A DNA stretch of 64,000 nucleotides from assembly GCF_017744155.1 (NCBI RefSeq), contig NZ_JAGHQT010000001.1, forward strand, positions 186,001-250,000, given 5' to 3'. The position numbers and the translations under genes were made by a program. The notes beneath the pieces are model-generated. The model did no database searches and was not told the DNA's origin. It worked only from the letters and a program-made list of their open reading frames with translations. The first letter of the stretch is position 1. The number at the start of each line of letters is the position of its first letter. The stretch comes from Endozoicomonas sp. G2_1. Lineage in GTDB: Bacteria; Pseudomonadota; Gammaproteobacteria; Enterobacterales; Alteromonadaceae. Of this stretch, positions 9,251-18,720 are shown one piece after another.

Positions 9251-10141
9251 ATGAAAATACGACAGCTTAAATATTTCATTGCCCTTGCTGAGGAGCTGCA
9301 CTTTTTACGTGCGGCTAGACGCTTGCACCTTACTCAACCGGCTCTTTCGTATCAGCTAAAGTCAATAGAGTCTCAATTGAATGTGCAATTGATTGAAAGG
9401 GACAGGCGCAGTGTTAAATTGACTGAGGCAGGTAAGTATTTCTACGAAGGCGCCCAAAAGATAATTAAAGACCTCAATACCTTAGAGCGCACCACACAAG
9501 AAAAGAGTGAAATTACGCAACCGAAGTTAACCATTGGTTTTGCAGAATACCTTAATTTAGATATTGTGCTGAGCAGTATTTTAGCAACAAAAGCCGTACA
9601 TCCTAACATTGTTATTCAACAACTGGATTTACCTACACACAGGATCTTCGATGCAGTAAAAGAGCGTGAGATTGATATTGGTTTTGCCTTATTACCCGCT
9701 CTTCATCCTACCTTAAAGTACAGGCCTATTGTCAGCGGCAAGTGGGGAATTGTACTGCCTGCCAATCATCCATTGGCACAGCAAAAAAATATTTCTCTTA
9801 AGGATATCAATAACCTGCCATGCGTATTTTTTAATAAAGCCATGAATCCGCAACTGTATCAGTGGTGGATGAAAAAATTTGATAACGCCGGGGTTTCAGC
9901 TGATATAATATTGCAACCAAAACAAGTGAGCACAGCGCTGCGCATGGTTGCCAATGAATCTGCGGCATTTATAGTTGCTGACTATGTGGTTTCCGATTTA
10001 CCCACAGGACTCGTTCACAAACCATTCAATTTTGAAAATAACCAACCAACTATTGGCGCAGCATGGCATGAAAACAATTCGTCTAAAGCACTCCAGCTAT
10101 ACTTAAACGAATTAAGACTGAAACTGGAATCTGACGCTTAA
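9251..10141 (+). CDS. LysR-family transcriptional regulator
   Basis: A 296-residue LTTR. The N-terminal winged helix-turn-helix (MKIRQLKYFIALAEELHFLRAARRLHLTQPALSYQLKSIE; key parts AARRLHLTQPALS) is followed by a linker helix and the two-lobed effector domain (FAEYLNLDIVLSSIL, DIGFALLP, ANHPLA). The style resembles the BenM/CatM/AlsR branch. Its likely target is the small membrane-protein gene transcribed away from it at 8949-9149. Effector unknown. The start codon follows an AAAGAG sequence. Confidence 0.85.
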   Translation: MKIRQLKYFIALAEELHFLRAARRLHLTQPALSYQLKSIESQLNVQLIERDRRSVKLTEAGKYFYEGAQKIIKDLNTLERTTQEKSEITQPKLTIGFAEYLNLDIVLSSILATKAVHPNIVIQQLDLPTHRIFDAVKEREIDIGFALLPALHPTLKYRPIVSGKWGIVLPANHPLAQQKNISLKDINNLPCVFFNKAMNPQLYQWWMKKFDNAGVSADIILQPKQVSTALRMVANESAAFIVADYVVSDLPTGLVHKPFNFENNQPTIGAAWHENNSSKALQLYLNELRLKLESDA

Positions 10142-10339
10142 CAAAGCCCTGACTTTAAAGCTAAGCTTGCTGTCCCTAACCGTTATATTAACAATCGTAG
10201 ATTCGATTTTGTTTTCAACAATTTGGATTAAAAATATAACTATAACCATCCGCTTTGTGTATAAACCAGACGTAGAGTCAGCTTCTCGCTCTTAAATGAG
10301 CCTGCGCCTTAGGTCTATTTTTGTGCCAGAAGCTGGCAC

Positions 10340-11479
10340 TCAATTTAAACAGGTATTTGCATCAATATTACTTATAAGTAATTTTGCCATTCTCCCACGT
10401 ATTCGCCAGAAATTATTTGGCACGTAGTTAGTCGCGAAAGCAATTGAAGCTTTACATTCAGGAATAACCAATAAGTAGGCATTGGATGCTCTATCTGTTA
10501 CACCTCCATGATGTAAAACTGTTCTTTTACGTTTTTCTGTGTCCATTAGTTTTATCTTTCCAACCCGCCAACCAAGCGAGTAGTTTTCTGAATTTACCTT
10601 CCCGTTTCTCATTTTTATTGGTGTTACCAATAATTTTTTTACCTTGTATGAAAGGTAGCTGTTATCGTACGTGGCTTGAGCCATTTTTACTAAATCAGAA
10701 GGAGTAGAGATAAAGCCACCACCACCGAAGAGAAAGCTTCGGTCTCTATGCTTAACGGATTCGATGTATGTCCCGTTTTTACTGTAATCTGAGTAATACA
10801 TTGCTTCGTTCTTCAGACCCGCAACTGAAGTATCTAGTTCTGTATTTTCCATACCAAATTTAGACCATAAAGATTGTTGTAAAAAGCCTACAAAATCTGT
10901 ATTTGCTGCTGCTTCGACTACCGCGGATAAAAGGATATACCCATTGGATGAATACTTATAATCGGTGCCGGGTTCGAAAAGTAACGGGTGTTTATCAAAT
11001 ACATAAAAAGCATCTATAGGTTTTTTATGATCTTTCACCTCTTCAAACTCTGCAATATTCCGCTCTGGTGTATCATGAGGAATACCAGCTAAATGAGCAG
11101 CTAATTCTTCGACATTAAAAAGTTCGGTATATTTTGGCGTTTTCACGTAGGAGCTAACAGGTGACTTTAAACTAATCTTTTCTGAGTCTATCAAACTGGC
11201 CAGAGCCAAGCCTGTCATTGGCTTAGCCAGGCTACCAATAGAGTACTGAGTGTCCTTACTTGCAAGTCGTGAATTATTGATATCAGCATATCCAATCGCC
11301 TGAGCAAAAACTATTTCATCCTTGATACCTATGGCAACAGACAATGACGGTAAATTATATTCTGAGCGAATTGACTCCATTTCATTTAAAGTACTCGCGT
11401 TCAAATTAGGGCTTGCTACTACCTTAGTCGATAAAGTAATAGCGAAAGTGACCATGCTAATTAATAGTTTTTTAAGCAT
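10340..11479 (-). CDS. Exported serine hydrolase, beta-lactamase/penicillin-binding fold
   Basis: A 379-residue class C beta-lactamase-family hydrolase. I start it at the ATG at 11479 because this gives a clean signal peptide (MLKKLLISMVTFAITL..., cut near VVA) with GGA eight bases upstream; an in-frame ATG at 11542 adds 21 unlikely residues. The three active-site motifs are visible: S-L-A-K in SIGSLAKPMTG, the YSSNGY box, and HHGG near the C-terminus in place of KTG. Such proteins are esterases, D-aminopeptidases or peptidoglycan hydrolases more often than true beta-lactamases. It is divergent from the membrane-bound LytTR regulator at 11789, which may control it. An inverted repeat (GTGCCAG/CTGGCAC, 10323-10339) follows the stop. 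Confidence 0.85.
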   Translation of the reverse strand: MLKKLLISMVTFAITLSTKVVASPNLNASTLNEMESIRSEYNLPSLSVAIGIKDEIVFAQAIGYADINNSRLASKDTQYSIGSLAKPMTGLALASLIDSEKISLKSPVSSYVKTPKYTELFNVEELAAHLAGIPHDTPERNIAEFEEVKDHKKPIDAFYVFDKHPLLFEPGTDYKYSSNGYILLSAVVEAAANTDFVGFLQQSLWSKFGMENTELDTSVAGLKNEAMYYSDYSKNGTYIESVKHRDRSFLFGGGGFISTPSDLVKMAQATYDNSYLSYKVKKLLVTPIKMRNGKVNSENYSLGWRVGKIKLMDTEKRKRTVLHHGGVTDRASNAYLLVIPECKASIAFATNYVPNNFWRIRGRMAKLLISNIDANTCLN

Positions 11480-11788
11480 TTGTAATCCGTATTTTATGTG
11501 TAAGAGACGTTTAGTTACTTGATTAAAGTTATCCTGAACCACGTGCCTTTTTAGGTTAAAAGTTGTGCGCTACTTTTAGCGTTAAAGTTGAATAACGTCT
11601 ATGGGTAAACTGATCACCCTTTACAGTACGCAAGTCCAAAACAGAGATTTATAGCGATTGATCAACATACTCAACAGTATTTGGAACTGTTTACATGTCG
11701 AGCGCCTGTACCTGTCTTGCTATACCGAGTAATATGCAACATGGAAGCTTATAGACAACAATAAATGAATGAATAGCTCAGGAAATTG

Positions 11789-13264
11789 ATGAGTAGCTCA
11801 GATAAAAAGCTCAAAAGCGCAATGAGCGTTTGGCAATTTTTTCTTTTTATAACAATAGTGTACGCGGTAGGGTTATTTATTACTCATCGTACAACTGTAT
11901 TTGAAACCATATTTTGGTCTGGTTATCAACTTCAAGCTCTCAACGATCAAGGAACTTGGGTAGACAGCAATAGAATGAAGATTGGTGATAATGAAAAGAT
12001 TCAAAATATTCGCTTTACCATACATATTGATGATTCTGAAAAATGGAAACAGCCGATTAGCTTAATGATAGGAGGCCCTTTTAGTGCAGAAATATTTTGG
12101 GATGGGGAAAATATAGGTAACAAAGGAAGCGCAGGAAATACTATTAATGAGGAAACGATAGGGCCAATCGATTTCTCTTCATTTGTCCCTCCAAGATTAT
12201 TGCAACCCGGTATTCACCTAATTGAGCTTCGACTTTCAACTCAACACTTGTTAATGAGTGACAGCTCTATTTTGCACTATGTTTGGTTAACTCCGTACCG
12301 TAAGGACGGACAACGTGATTTGCGATATTACGTGGCACCACTGCTCATTCTGAGTGGTCTTATTCTCCTTAGTATACAAAGTCTTCGCATTGGACGAAGC
12401 GCCGGCAACATAATGCACACAGGCCTTGGAGGATATGGCTTATTTATCATCGTTGTACTGTTGGCAGAAGTATCACGAGCTATTATTAACTACCCCTACC
12501 ACTACCATGAATTAAGAAGTGTTGTTGGGTGGCTTGGGCTAATGGCTGCGGGATTAACTTTAATATACACCTGTTACAAGGTAATTGACGCGAAGTTTGC
12601 AAAAATACCACTTGTATTGGGGGCTTTAATTTCGCTAATAAACAATTACTTACCAACTAACGGTGAAGATTTACAACTAGCAAAGAGTTTTATTTTACTG
12701 GTGTTAGCTCCTTCACTTATATTTGCGGTTTTATCATTAAAGAAACGAATCGGCTATCTGTCTACACTTCCCATTTTTTGTATCGCCAGTGTAGTTTCAA
12801 TAGAATCATCCATCGGTCTATTCCTTGATAGCTTCCTATTTATTGGCTCGTTGATTCTCATTGGTGGTGCTTGGGGGTGGTCCTATGTTGATACAAAAAA
12901 CCAAGCTGGTGCTCAAAACGCTGATGATGAATTACAGCAGTTCACCATAAAGGATGCCGGTCAAGAAAAAGTAATTCGAGTCTCTGAATGTTACGCTCTA
13001 AAAGGGGAAGGTAACTATACCTTAGTAATGTTATTAGATGGTAGCACATATTTACACCAAAACGGGTTGGGCGCAATTATGAATACAGGGCCAGCTAACT
13101 TTGTTAGGGTTCATAAGTCTTTCGCTGTAAATTTAAACGTGGTTAGAACCTTAAAGTCAGCTCCAGGCAGTAAGTATTGGCTAGAAATGACAAATCAAGA
13201 AAAAATCCCCGTTAGTCGGTATAGAGTTGCTGAATTGAGAGGTTTACTGAAACGCAGCAAATAA
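11789..13264 (+). CDS. Membrane-anchored LytTR-domain transcriptional regulator
   Basis: A protein of about 491 residues. A first membrane helix (about 15-35) is followed by an exported beta-sandwich-like segment (to about 170), then about seven hydrophobic helices (about 180-365), a short linker, and a C-terminal LytTR DNA-binding domain (about 395-485; key parts YALKGEGNYTLVML, FVRVHKSFAVNL, IPVSRY). The layout resembles 7TMR-type receptors but with a DNA-binding output in place of a kinase, so a signal outside the cell could act on transcription directly. The start is ATG 11789 after AGGAA; a TTG just before it (11786) is also possible. Likely target: the divergent serine hydrolase. The ligand is unknown. 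Confidence 0.8.
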   Translation: MSSSDKKLKSAMSVWQFFLFITIVYAVGLFITHRTTVFETIFWSGYQLQALNDQGTWVDSNRMKIGDNEKIQNIRFTIHIDDSEKWKQPISLMIGGPFSAEIFWDGENIGNKGSAGNTINEETIGPIDFSSFVPPRLLQPGIHLIELRLSTQHLLMSDSSILHYVWLTPYRKDGQRDLRYYVAPLLILSGLILLSIQSLRIGRSAGNIMHTGLGGYGLFIIVVLLAEVSRAIINYPYHYHELRSVVGWLGLMAAGLTLIYTCYKVIDAKFAKIPLVLGALISLINNYLPTNGEDLQLAKSFILLVLAPSLIFAVLSLKKRIGYLSTLPIFCIASVVSIESSIGLFLDSFLFIGSLILIGGAWGWSYVDTKNQAGAQNADDELQQFTIKDAGQEKVIRVSECYALKGEGNYTLVMLLDGSTYLHQNGLGAIMNTGPANFVRVHKSFAVNLNVVRTLKSAPGSKYWLEMTNQEKIPVSRYRVAELRGLLKRSK

Positions 13265-13416
13265 TGAATGAGTAGACGTCCGCTTTTCACTCGAAGACGA
13301 GCTTAGCCAAAGTATGTAACACAGAGGGTATAGACTTTACCCTATTCGCCGTCATTGTCGGGTCGAGTGCCGAGTTTTATAACTGATATATTTTTACAGC
13401 TCAGTAACTAAAAACG

Positions 13417-13452
13417 AGCAACAAAAAGCCATATTCGATTCTTTTTGTTGCT
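13417..13452 (-). terminator. Terminator of the SIMPL-domain gene
   Basis: AGCAACAAAAAG (13417-13428) pairs with CTTTTTGTTGCT (13441-13452), a perfect 12-bp stem, 21 bases past the stop of the minus-strand gene at 13473. The A/T arms make it able to work in both directions, so it may also end the LytTR gene. Confidence 0.65.
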
Positions 13453-13472
13453 GGTTTAAACATACTTTCAGA

Positions 13473-14195
13473 CTAATCGGTTAGTAGAAAAGTAACATTG
13501 GTGACAACGCGAACGTTTTTCTCAATCTTGCGAGTATCGCCGTAGTTCTCACCAATATCTCTAATGACAAAGCCACCTTGAACTGCACTTCTGATGCCAC
13601 CAACCTTAACACCAGCATTGGTTGCAAATTCGTTGGCTGCCAATCTCGCATTGGTTGTCGCTTCTTTTAGCATTTCAGGTTTGATATCGTTAAGCTTGGT
13701 GAAGTGGTAAGTCGGAGCGTAGTTTTTTAAATCTAATCCTTGAGCGATTAATGTATTTAACTTAGCTCTGCCCTGAGAAACCAGCTGTACGTTATTGGTT
13801 TGCACCTCAACTTCGCCGACTAAAACGTGCTTTTCATCAACGAGTTTTTGGTTTTCATCGCGAAACTCTTCTTTGACGTAATTGATAACACCTAGCTTGA
13901 TTTCGCCAGACGAAAAGCCAACTTGTTTTAATAACTCTACGATTTTTTTCTGATCAGATTCACTGTCGCGATAAAGCTGCGCTATGTCGTCGGATTTACT
14001 GCCGGTAACGGTGTAACTAATTGACCAAAATGCTTTGTCAGCGGTAACCTTGCGCTCTGCCAAGCCTTTTACTACTGCAGTGTTTAGCGCGACCCTCGAC
14101 TTATAGAGTGTTTCGCTAATAAAATATCCTGCGCTAGCAATACCACTTGCGACAAGTAATGCTGAAAAAACTAAACCACTACTTTTATTATCCAT
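13473..14195 (-). CDS. SIMPL-domain (DUF541) protein
   Basis: A 240-residue protein with one N-terminal membrane helix (about 9-28) and a periplasmic SIMPL/DUF541 domain. Typical segments are VVKGLAERKVTADKAFWSI near residue 42 (shortened: KGLAERKVTADKA) and the repeated two-lobed layout ending in VTNVTFLL. Members such as the BP26 antigen and E. coli YggE form oligomers and have been linked to oxidative stress or kinase interaction, but the molecular role is not settled. It lies downstream of, and on the same strand as, the two-component pair at 14234-16273, with 38 bases between, so it may be co-transcribed. Confidence 0.85.
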   Translation of the reverse strand: MDNKSSGLVFSALLVASGIASAGYFISETLYKSRVALNTAVVKGLAERKVTADKAFWSISYTVTGSKSDDIAQLYRDSESDQKKIVELLKQVGFSSGEIKLGVINYVKEEFRDENQKLVDEKHVLVGEVEVQTNNVQLVSQGRAKLNTLIAQGLDLKNYAPTYHFTKLNDIKPEMLKEATTNARLAANEFATNAGVKVGGIRSAVQGGFVIRDIGENYGDTRKIEKNVRVVTNVTFLLTD

Positions 14196-14233
14196 ATCAA
14201 TAAACGTCCTGTGAAACTTGATGACCTACTAAA

Positions 14234-14854
14234 CTATTTATCTAACCCGTAGTCAATAGCGTAGCGAACCAAACCCGCCGTAGAGTCAATGCCGAGTTTT
14301 TGTTTGATATTGCGCTTGTGTGTTTCAACGGTTCTAACACTAACGTTGAGCTCTTGGGCAATGCGTTTGTCATTTAAGCCATGGGATATTAGCCTGAGCA
14401 CTAACTGTTCGCGACGAGTAACAACACCTCGCTGCTCGCCAGCCAATTCTTTTGACAGTATTTCTGTAACTTCAGAACTAAAATAAGACTTCCCGCTGGC
14501 AACTTTTTTGATCGCGGCGATCAATTCATTCCCTGGCACATCTTTCAAAATGTAGCCATTGGCACCGTGGCGCATCGCCGCCAAAATATATTCTTTATTG
14601 TCGTGCATGCTCAGCATCAGCACTTTACAATCAAGTTCTTGCTCACGAATTAATTCAAGTACGTACATGCCGTCCATTTCCGGCATATTAATATCCATCA
14701 AAACAAGATCAAAACACTGCTGCTGCAATAGCTCAAGTGCCTGTTTGCCGTTTTCGGCTTCTTGCGCGACCTCAATGTCAGGCTCTAGGCTGAGCCGATA
14801 CTTGAGCCCTTCGCGAAACAAAGGATGATCGTCCGCCAATAGCACTTTTATCAT
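14234..14854 (-). CDS. NarL/LuxR-family response regulator
   Basis: A 206-residue regulator with a receiver domain (about 1-120; acidic pocket ADDH at 7-10, phosphoacceptor Asp54 in VLMDINMPEMDG, conserved Lys in LKDVPG) and a LuxR-type helix-turn-helix (about 140-205; RIAQELNVSVRTVETHKRN). It is encoded 9 bases after the cognate histidine kinase gene, forming a two-gene unit. Targets are unknown; plausible ones are the porin/TRAP operon at 1411-5592 or the hydroxy-acid dehydrogenase upstream at 16395, both inferred from shared organic-acid themes only. Confidence 0.92.
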   Translation of the reverse strand: MIKVLLADDHPLFREGLKYRLSLEPDIEVAQEAENGKQALELLQQQCFDLVLMDINMPEMDGMYVLELIREQELDCKVLMLSMHDNKEYILAAMRHGANGYILKDVPGNELIAAIKKVASGKSYFSSEVTEILSKELAGEQRGVVTRREQLVLRLISHGLNDKRIAQELNVSVRTVETHKRNIKQKLGIDSTAGLVRYAIDYGLDK

Positions 14855-14863
14855 AGCAATTCT

Positions 14864-16273
14864 CTAACTCTTTATGCTGTCGTCAACATCGGCATTATAG
14901 CGCAACTGACTTTTAGGAATATAAGCAAATACACTAGTTTTACGCACGTTCGAGGTGATTTCTAATTTACCTTGATAAAAGTGCAAACGCTCTTTCATAT
15001 TGCGCAGGCCGATACCTTCATATGCCTTAGTGGATTTTTGTACTGAGTCATAATCAAAACCTTGGCCATTATCAGTAATCTCCAGCACTAACCAATTATT
15101 GGCTAAGCTCAACGAAATAAGTACCTCGGTGGCATTGGCGTGACGCTCGATATTGGTAATAGCTTCCTGAGCGATGCGATACAGCGTTGTTTTTAGCTCA
15201 GTTGTTAGGACATTGCGCACTGATAGTCGCTTGACCTCAACTTTTATCCCCGTGCGTTTACTAAATTCTTGCCCTAAATCATCGAGTGCTGCACCTAAGC
15301 CGTAGTCTTCGAGAATTCCGGGGTGCAACTGATGAGAAATACTGCGAATATCAACCATAATTTTGCGAATTAGCGTCATCGCATGATCAATGTCTTGACT
15401 GGCATCGTCTTTGTGTTGGTGTTTTAGTTGTGCGGTTTCCAGTGAAAACCTTGCCGCAGCAACCGTTTGACTAATACCGTCGTGAAGCTCCCGAGAAAAG
15501 CGCTTACACTCCTCTTCTTGGGTTTGGAATATGCGCTCATTAAGCTCTCTGAGCTTTTTGTTCGCCAACCGTTTTTCACTGTAACGAATAAACAATCCCG
15601 AGGTAAATACAACACCAATGGCGAGAGCACCAATAAACAAGGTCATTCGCCAAGCTTTACTAATGTGTGTACTCATCGCGGTATTGAGTACCGATATTTG
15701 CTCATCGATATCGTCGATATAAACACCGGTGCCAATAACCCAACGCCAATTATCTAGCCCTTCAGAGTAAGCCATTTTATTACCGATTTCATGGTCTCGA
15801 GAAGGTTGATTAAATACATAACGAGAGAAGCCACCACCCGCTTTGCCCTGTTCAATTAGGCTTTGTATAACCATAACACCGTTAATGTCTTCCATTTCAT
15901 ACCAGTTTTGACCAATACGCCACTCTTGGCCAGGTAACACCAAGTTCACGCCATCGTAATCATAAGCAAAAAAGTAACCATCGACGCCAAAACGCATATC
16001 AGCTAAAACTCGTTTAACCTGCTGCTGATAATCTTGTTCACTGAGCTCTTGGCCTTGATAAAGATGATCTATAGCACCGCGAGCAATCGAGACATAGTTT
16101 TTGAGTTCTTGTTGGCGATGGTCAATAACGTTTTGTCGATAACTTGTTTCTGCCTGTTCGGCTAGTGCTTTAAATTCGCGCTGAGTCGCGGTAAGCACGG
16201 CTGCTAGTGCTATAACTAGCGGCAAAATAGTGATTAACTGCAAGCGATAATTAATATTGAGTTTAGCTGGCAT
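14864..16273 (-). CDS. Cache-domain sensor histidine kinase, NarX/DegS-type output
   Basis: A 469-residue kinase. Membrane helices at about 11-29 and 209-229 bracket a periplasmic sCache_2 domain (GVDGYFFAYDYDG, IGTGVYIDD), like the modules in the chemoreceptor at 5701-7770. The HisKA_3 box has phosphoacceptor His264 in SRELHDGISQ; the ATPase domain shows EAITNIERHA (N box), DNGQGF (G1) and GIGLRNMKERL (G2). All residues needed for activity are present. It pairs with the LuxR-type regulator immediately downstream. Cache_2 kinases of this type usually respond to small organic acids. The gene starts at ATG 16273 and a terminator of the next operon lies upstream. Confidence 0.92.
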   Translation of the reverse strand: MPAKLNINYRLQLITILPLVIALAAVLTATQREFKALAEQAETSYRQNVIDHRQQELKNYVSIARGAIDHLYQGQELSEQDYQQQVKRVLADMRFGVDGYFFAYDYDGVNLVLPGQEWRIGQNWYEMEDINGVMVIQSLIEQGKAGGGFSRYVFNQPSRDHEIGNKMAYSEGLDNWRWVIGTGVYIDDIDEQISVLNTAMSTHISKAWRMTLFIGALAIGVVFTSGLFIRYSEKRLANKKLRELNERIFQTQEEECKRFSRELHDGISQTVAAARFSLETAQLKHQHKDDASQDIDHAMTLIRKIMVDIRSISHQLHPGILEDYGLGAALDDLGQEFSKRTGIKVEVKRLSVRNVLTTELKTTLYRIAQEAITNIERHANATEVLISLSLANNWLVLEITDNGQGFDYDSVQKSTKAYEGIGLRNMKERLHFYQGKLEITSNVRKTSVFAYIPKSQLRYNADVDDSIKS

Positions 16274-16358
16274 GTAGATACCTCAGCAACGATTAGACAT
16301 GGCTATATTATCCTATTTTTATCGAGCCGATAACCAAGTCATCATTGATTGCAAATAC

Positions 16359-16388
16359 AAAAAAGCGCTGAAAATCAGCGCTTTTTAG
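16359..16388 (-). terminator. Terminator of the alpha-hydroxy-acid dehydrogenase gene
   Basis: AAAAGCGCTGA and TCAGCGCTTTT flank the loop AAA, a stem of at least 11 bp. On the minus strand it is followed by a run of T. It starts 7 bases past the stop at 16395 and separates this gene from the two-component operon. Confidence 0.85.
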
Positions 16389-16394
16389 ATTGGA

Positions 16395-17543
16395 TTATTT
16401 AACTAAGTAATTGGGCAAGTCTTCAACGCTACTACAGCCAAGTTGATTCATAATTTGGGTGAGCTGTAAGGTTAACGAGTTAATCACGTGATAACCGCCT
16501 TTGTTACCCAGTGCCCCAACACCATAAACGAACGGTCGCCCTAAAAAGGTAAAGTCGGCGCCACTGGCTAACGCACCAGCGATATTGGTGCCACTGCGCA
16601 GGCCGCTGTCCATCATAATCTTAATTTTGCCTTTGTATTTTTCCGATACGTTTTGCAATGGCTTAATCGGTGACTCACCAGCATCGAGCTGACGGCCACC
16701 GTGGTTTGACATAATCACGCCATCTGCGCCTAACTCAACGGCTTTGGCAACATCGGCTTCGTTAATTAAGCCTTTGATAACCAGAGGGCCTTGCCAAAAA
16801 TCGCGAATTGGTTTTAAACCTTCGATATCAACGCGCCCCATCACAGTTTTATTCATAAATGCCGCTAATTCGTCAGTTGGCATATTTTTCGGCATGTAAG
16901 GCTTAAGGGTTTGCATTTCAGGCTTACCCGCCAGTGCAGTTTCAACAAACCAAGCTGGGCTAGTGACCATTTGCCAAATATTTTTTAAGGTCATTTTAGG
17001 TGGCATCGCCAAGCCGTTTTTAATATCGCGTGGTCGATAACCAAAGGTCGGCACATCTACGGTAACCACTAACACTTTGTATTGCGCCGCTTTAATGCGA
17101 TTTAGCAAATCGTTGCGAATGCCATCGTCAGTAGGATTGTAAAGCTGATACCAAGCATGGCCTTCAGAGATCTCAGCAATTGACTCTAAACTCGCCGATG
17201 ACACCGTACTCAAAATGTAAGGCACGTTTTTCTCTTTCGCCGACTTTGCCAAAATTTCAGGTGCTTTGGGCCACATTAAACCTTGTAAACCAACCGGCGC
17301 GATACCAAATGGTGCACTGTATTTATGACCAAATATTTCAGTTTCTAAATTGCTGCCGTCGAAGGGTTTCAGTAATTCACTGCGTAGCTGCACGGCTTCA
17401 ACATCTTGGCGGTTTCGAGCAACGCTAATTTCCTCCATACAGCCGCCGACTAAATAATCGAAGGCAAACTTAGGCATACGTTGTTTAGCGCGGGCTTTTA
17501 AGTCGCTAACATCTGGATATCTGGCATCAAAATAGTCTTTCAT
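16395..17543 (-). CDS. lldD: FMN-dependent alpha-hydroxy-acid dehydrogenase (L-lactate dehydrogenase-like)
   Basis: A 382-residue member of the FMN alpha-hydroxy-acid oxidase family (LldD, glycolate oxidase, lactate oxidase). The segment DGVIMSNHGGRQLD contains the catalytic His and the substrate-binding Arg. SDLKARAKQRMPKFAFDYLVGG is the usual N-terminus (key part KFAFDYLVGG), and DSGLRSGTNI plus LGRPFVYG form the FMN phosphate site. I start at ATG 17543 (MKDYFDARYP) because the preceding 12 codons do not match the family. It most likely oxidises L-lactate to pyruvate, feeding the respiratory chain, but other 2-hydroxy acids are possible. It is divergent from a LysR gene at 17788, a likely regulator. 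The symbol is by family similarity. Confidence 0.8.
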   Translation of the reverse strand: MKDYFDARYPDVSDLKARAKQRMPKFAFDYLVGGCMEEISVARNRQDVEAVQLRSELLKPFDGSNLETEIFGHKYSAPFGIAPVGLQGLMWPKAPEILAKSAKEKNVPYILSTVSSASLESIAEISEGHAWYQLYNPTDDGIRNDLLNRIKAAQYKVLVVTVDVPTFGYRPRDIKNGLAMPPKMTLKNIWQMVTSPAWFVETALAGKPEMQTLKPYMPKNMPTDELAAFMNKTVMGRVDIEGLKPIRDFWQGPLVIKGLINEADVAKAVELGADGVIMSNHGGRQLDAGESPIKPLQNVSEKYKGKIKIMMDSGLRSGTNIAGALASGADFTFLGRPFVYGVGALGNKGGYHVINSLTLQLTQIMNQLGCSSVEDLPNYLVK

Positions 17544-17787
17544 GATCTCAACTCTGTTGTAAATGATATTCGTCTTCAAGCGGCAACTTATTGCTGGCTT
17601 ACGGCTGGAAGAGACGATAAATAATTTTGGTTATTATTGTTATAGGTTCAACACTGTAGCGCCAATTCGATTATTAATATATAGTGATTAAATTAAATTA
17701 TTATTTCTTAAAACAACCTAATAAAGCCAATATTCTGTCATTGACTTAACGATTGTTGAATTAACCTTTTGAACTTGCAATAACACT

Positions 17788-18720
17788 ATGCCTAACGCCA
17801 ATGATCTCGCCTTGTTTACCCTAGTGGTAGAGGCAAAGTCTTTCAATAAAGCGGCCCAACTCGCCGATTTATCGACACCAGCCTTGAGCAAGAAGATCAC
17901 AAAATTAGAACGCGAACTAGGCGTACAATTACTCTATCGCACCACACGCAGATTGAGCTTAACGGAAGCTGGCGAGATGCTTTACCAGCACAGTAAAGCG
18001 ATTAGCCAGCAAGTAAATACCGCGATAAGTGCGGTCAGTAGTTTTAGTGAGGGTCTCACTGGTACTATCAAAATGACGGTGCCAACGATTTCAGGTGAAT
18101 TGTTGCTAGCAGAAGCGATTGGAGACTTTTGTCAGCAGCACCCGAAACTAACCATAGATATGCGACTTGAAAACGATTTTGTCGATCTTGTCAAAGAAGG
18201 TTTGGATTTAGCAATACGAACGGGGATCTTAGAAGATTCAAGCTTGATAGCCAAACCATTGATTCAATCAAAATGGGTGGTTTGCTGCGCGCCAAGCTAC
18301 ATTGCTAAATATGGCAGCCCGACCAAACCAGAGGACTTGACCCAGCACAACTGTTTAGCCTACACCTATCAAGCTGCTGGCTCCTATGACTGGCGCTTTA
18401 AAGCCAAAGTTAACGCTAGCGCTAAAAGCAAAGTAGCCGAAGAGCAGATCATTAGAATTTCGGGTAACTATTCGACCAATAACTCTCAAGCCCTGCGCAA
18501 AGCCGCGCTGGCCGGTTATGGTATTGTTTACATACCTAAATGTTGCGTATATGAAGATCTACAAGCTGAAAAATTAGTACAGCTATTGCCTGACTACCAA
18601 GCGCGTGAACTCGGCGTTTACGCCCTCTACCCTTACACAAAACACCAACCGGCCAAAATTGCCCAATTAATCGAGCACATCAGGCAAGCGTATCAAGCTA
18701 AGGCTGAGTACTTTGGTTAA
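17788..18720 (+). CDS. LysR-family transcriptional regulator
   Basis: A 310-residue LTTR of the DsdC/CrgA-like group. The HTH is seen in FNKAAQLADLSTPALSKKI, the wing in LLYRTTRRLSLTEAGE, and the effector-binding domain carries DLAIRTGILEDS and KAALAGYGIVYIP. It is transcribed away from the alpha-hydroxy-acid dehydrogenase gene with about 240 bases between the start codons, which suggests it controls that gene. Its last 23 bases overlap the end of the convergent membrane-protein gene at 18698. Confidence 0.87.
   Translation: MPNANDLALFTLVVEAKSFNKAAQLADLSTPALSKKITKLERELGVQLLYRTTRRLSLTEAGEMLYQHSKAISQQVNTAISAVSSFSEGLTGTIKMTVPTISGELLLAEAIGDFCQQHPKLTIDMRLENDFVDLVKEGLDLAIRTGILEDSSLIAKPLIQSKWVVCCAPSYIAKYGSPTKPEDLTQHNCLAYTYQAAGSYDWRFKAKVNASAKSKVAEEQIIRISGNYSTNNSQALRKAALAGYGIVYIPKCCVYEDLQAEKLVQLLPDYQARELGVYALYPYTKHQPAKIAQLIEHIRQAYQAKAEYFG

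Noticed and set aside
10323-10339. GTGCCAG/CTGGCAC hairpin as a terminator of the serine hydrolase gene
   Set aside because: On the minus strand it is followed by A rather than T, so I mention it but do not call a terminator.
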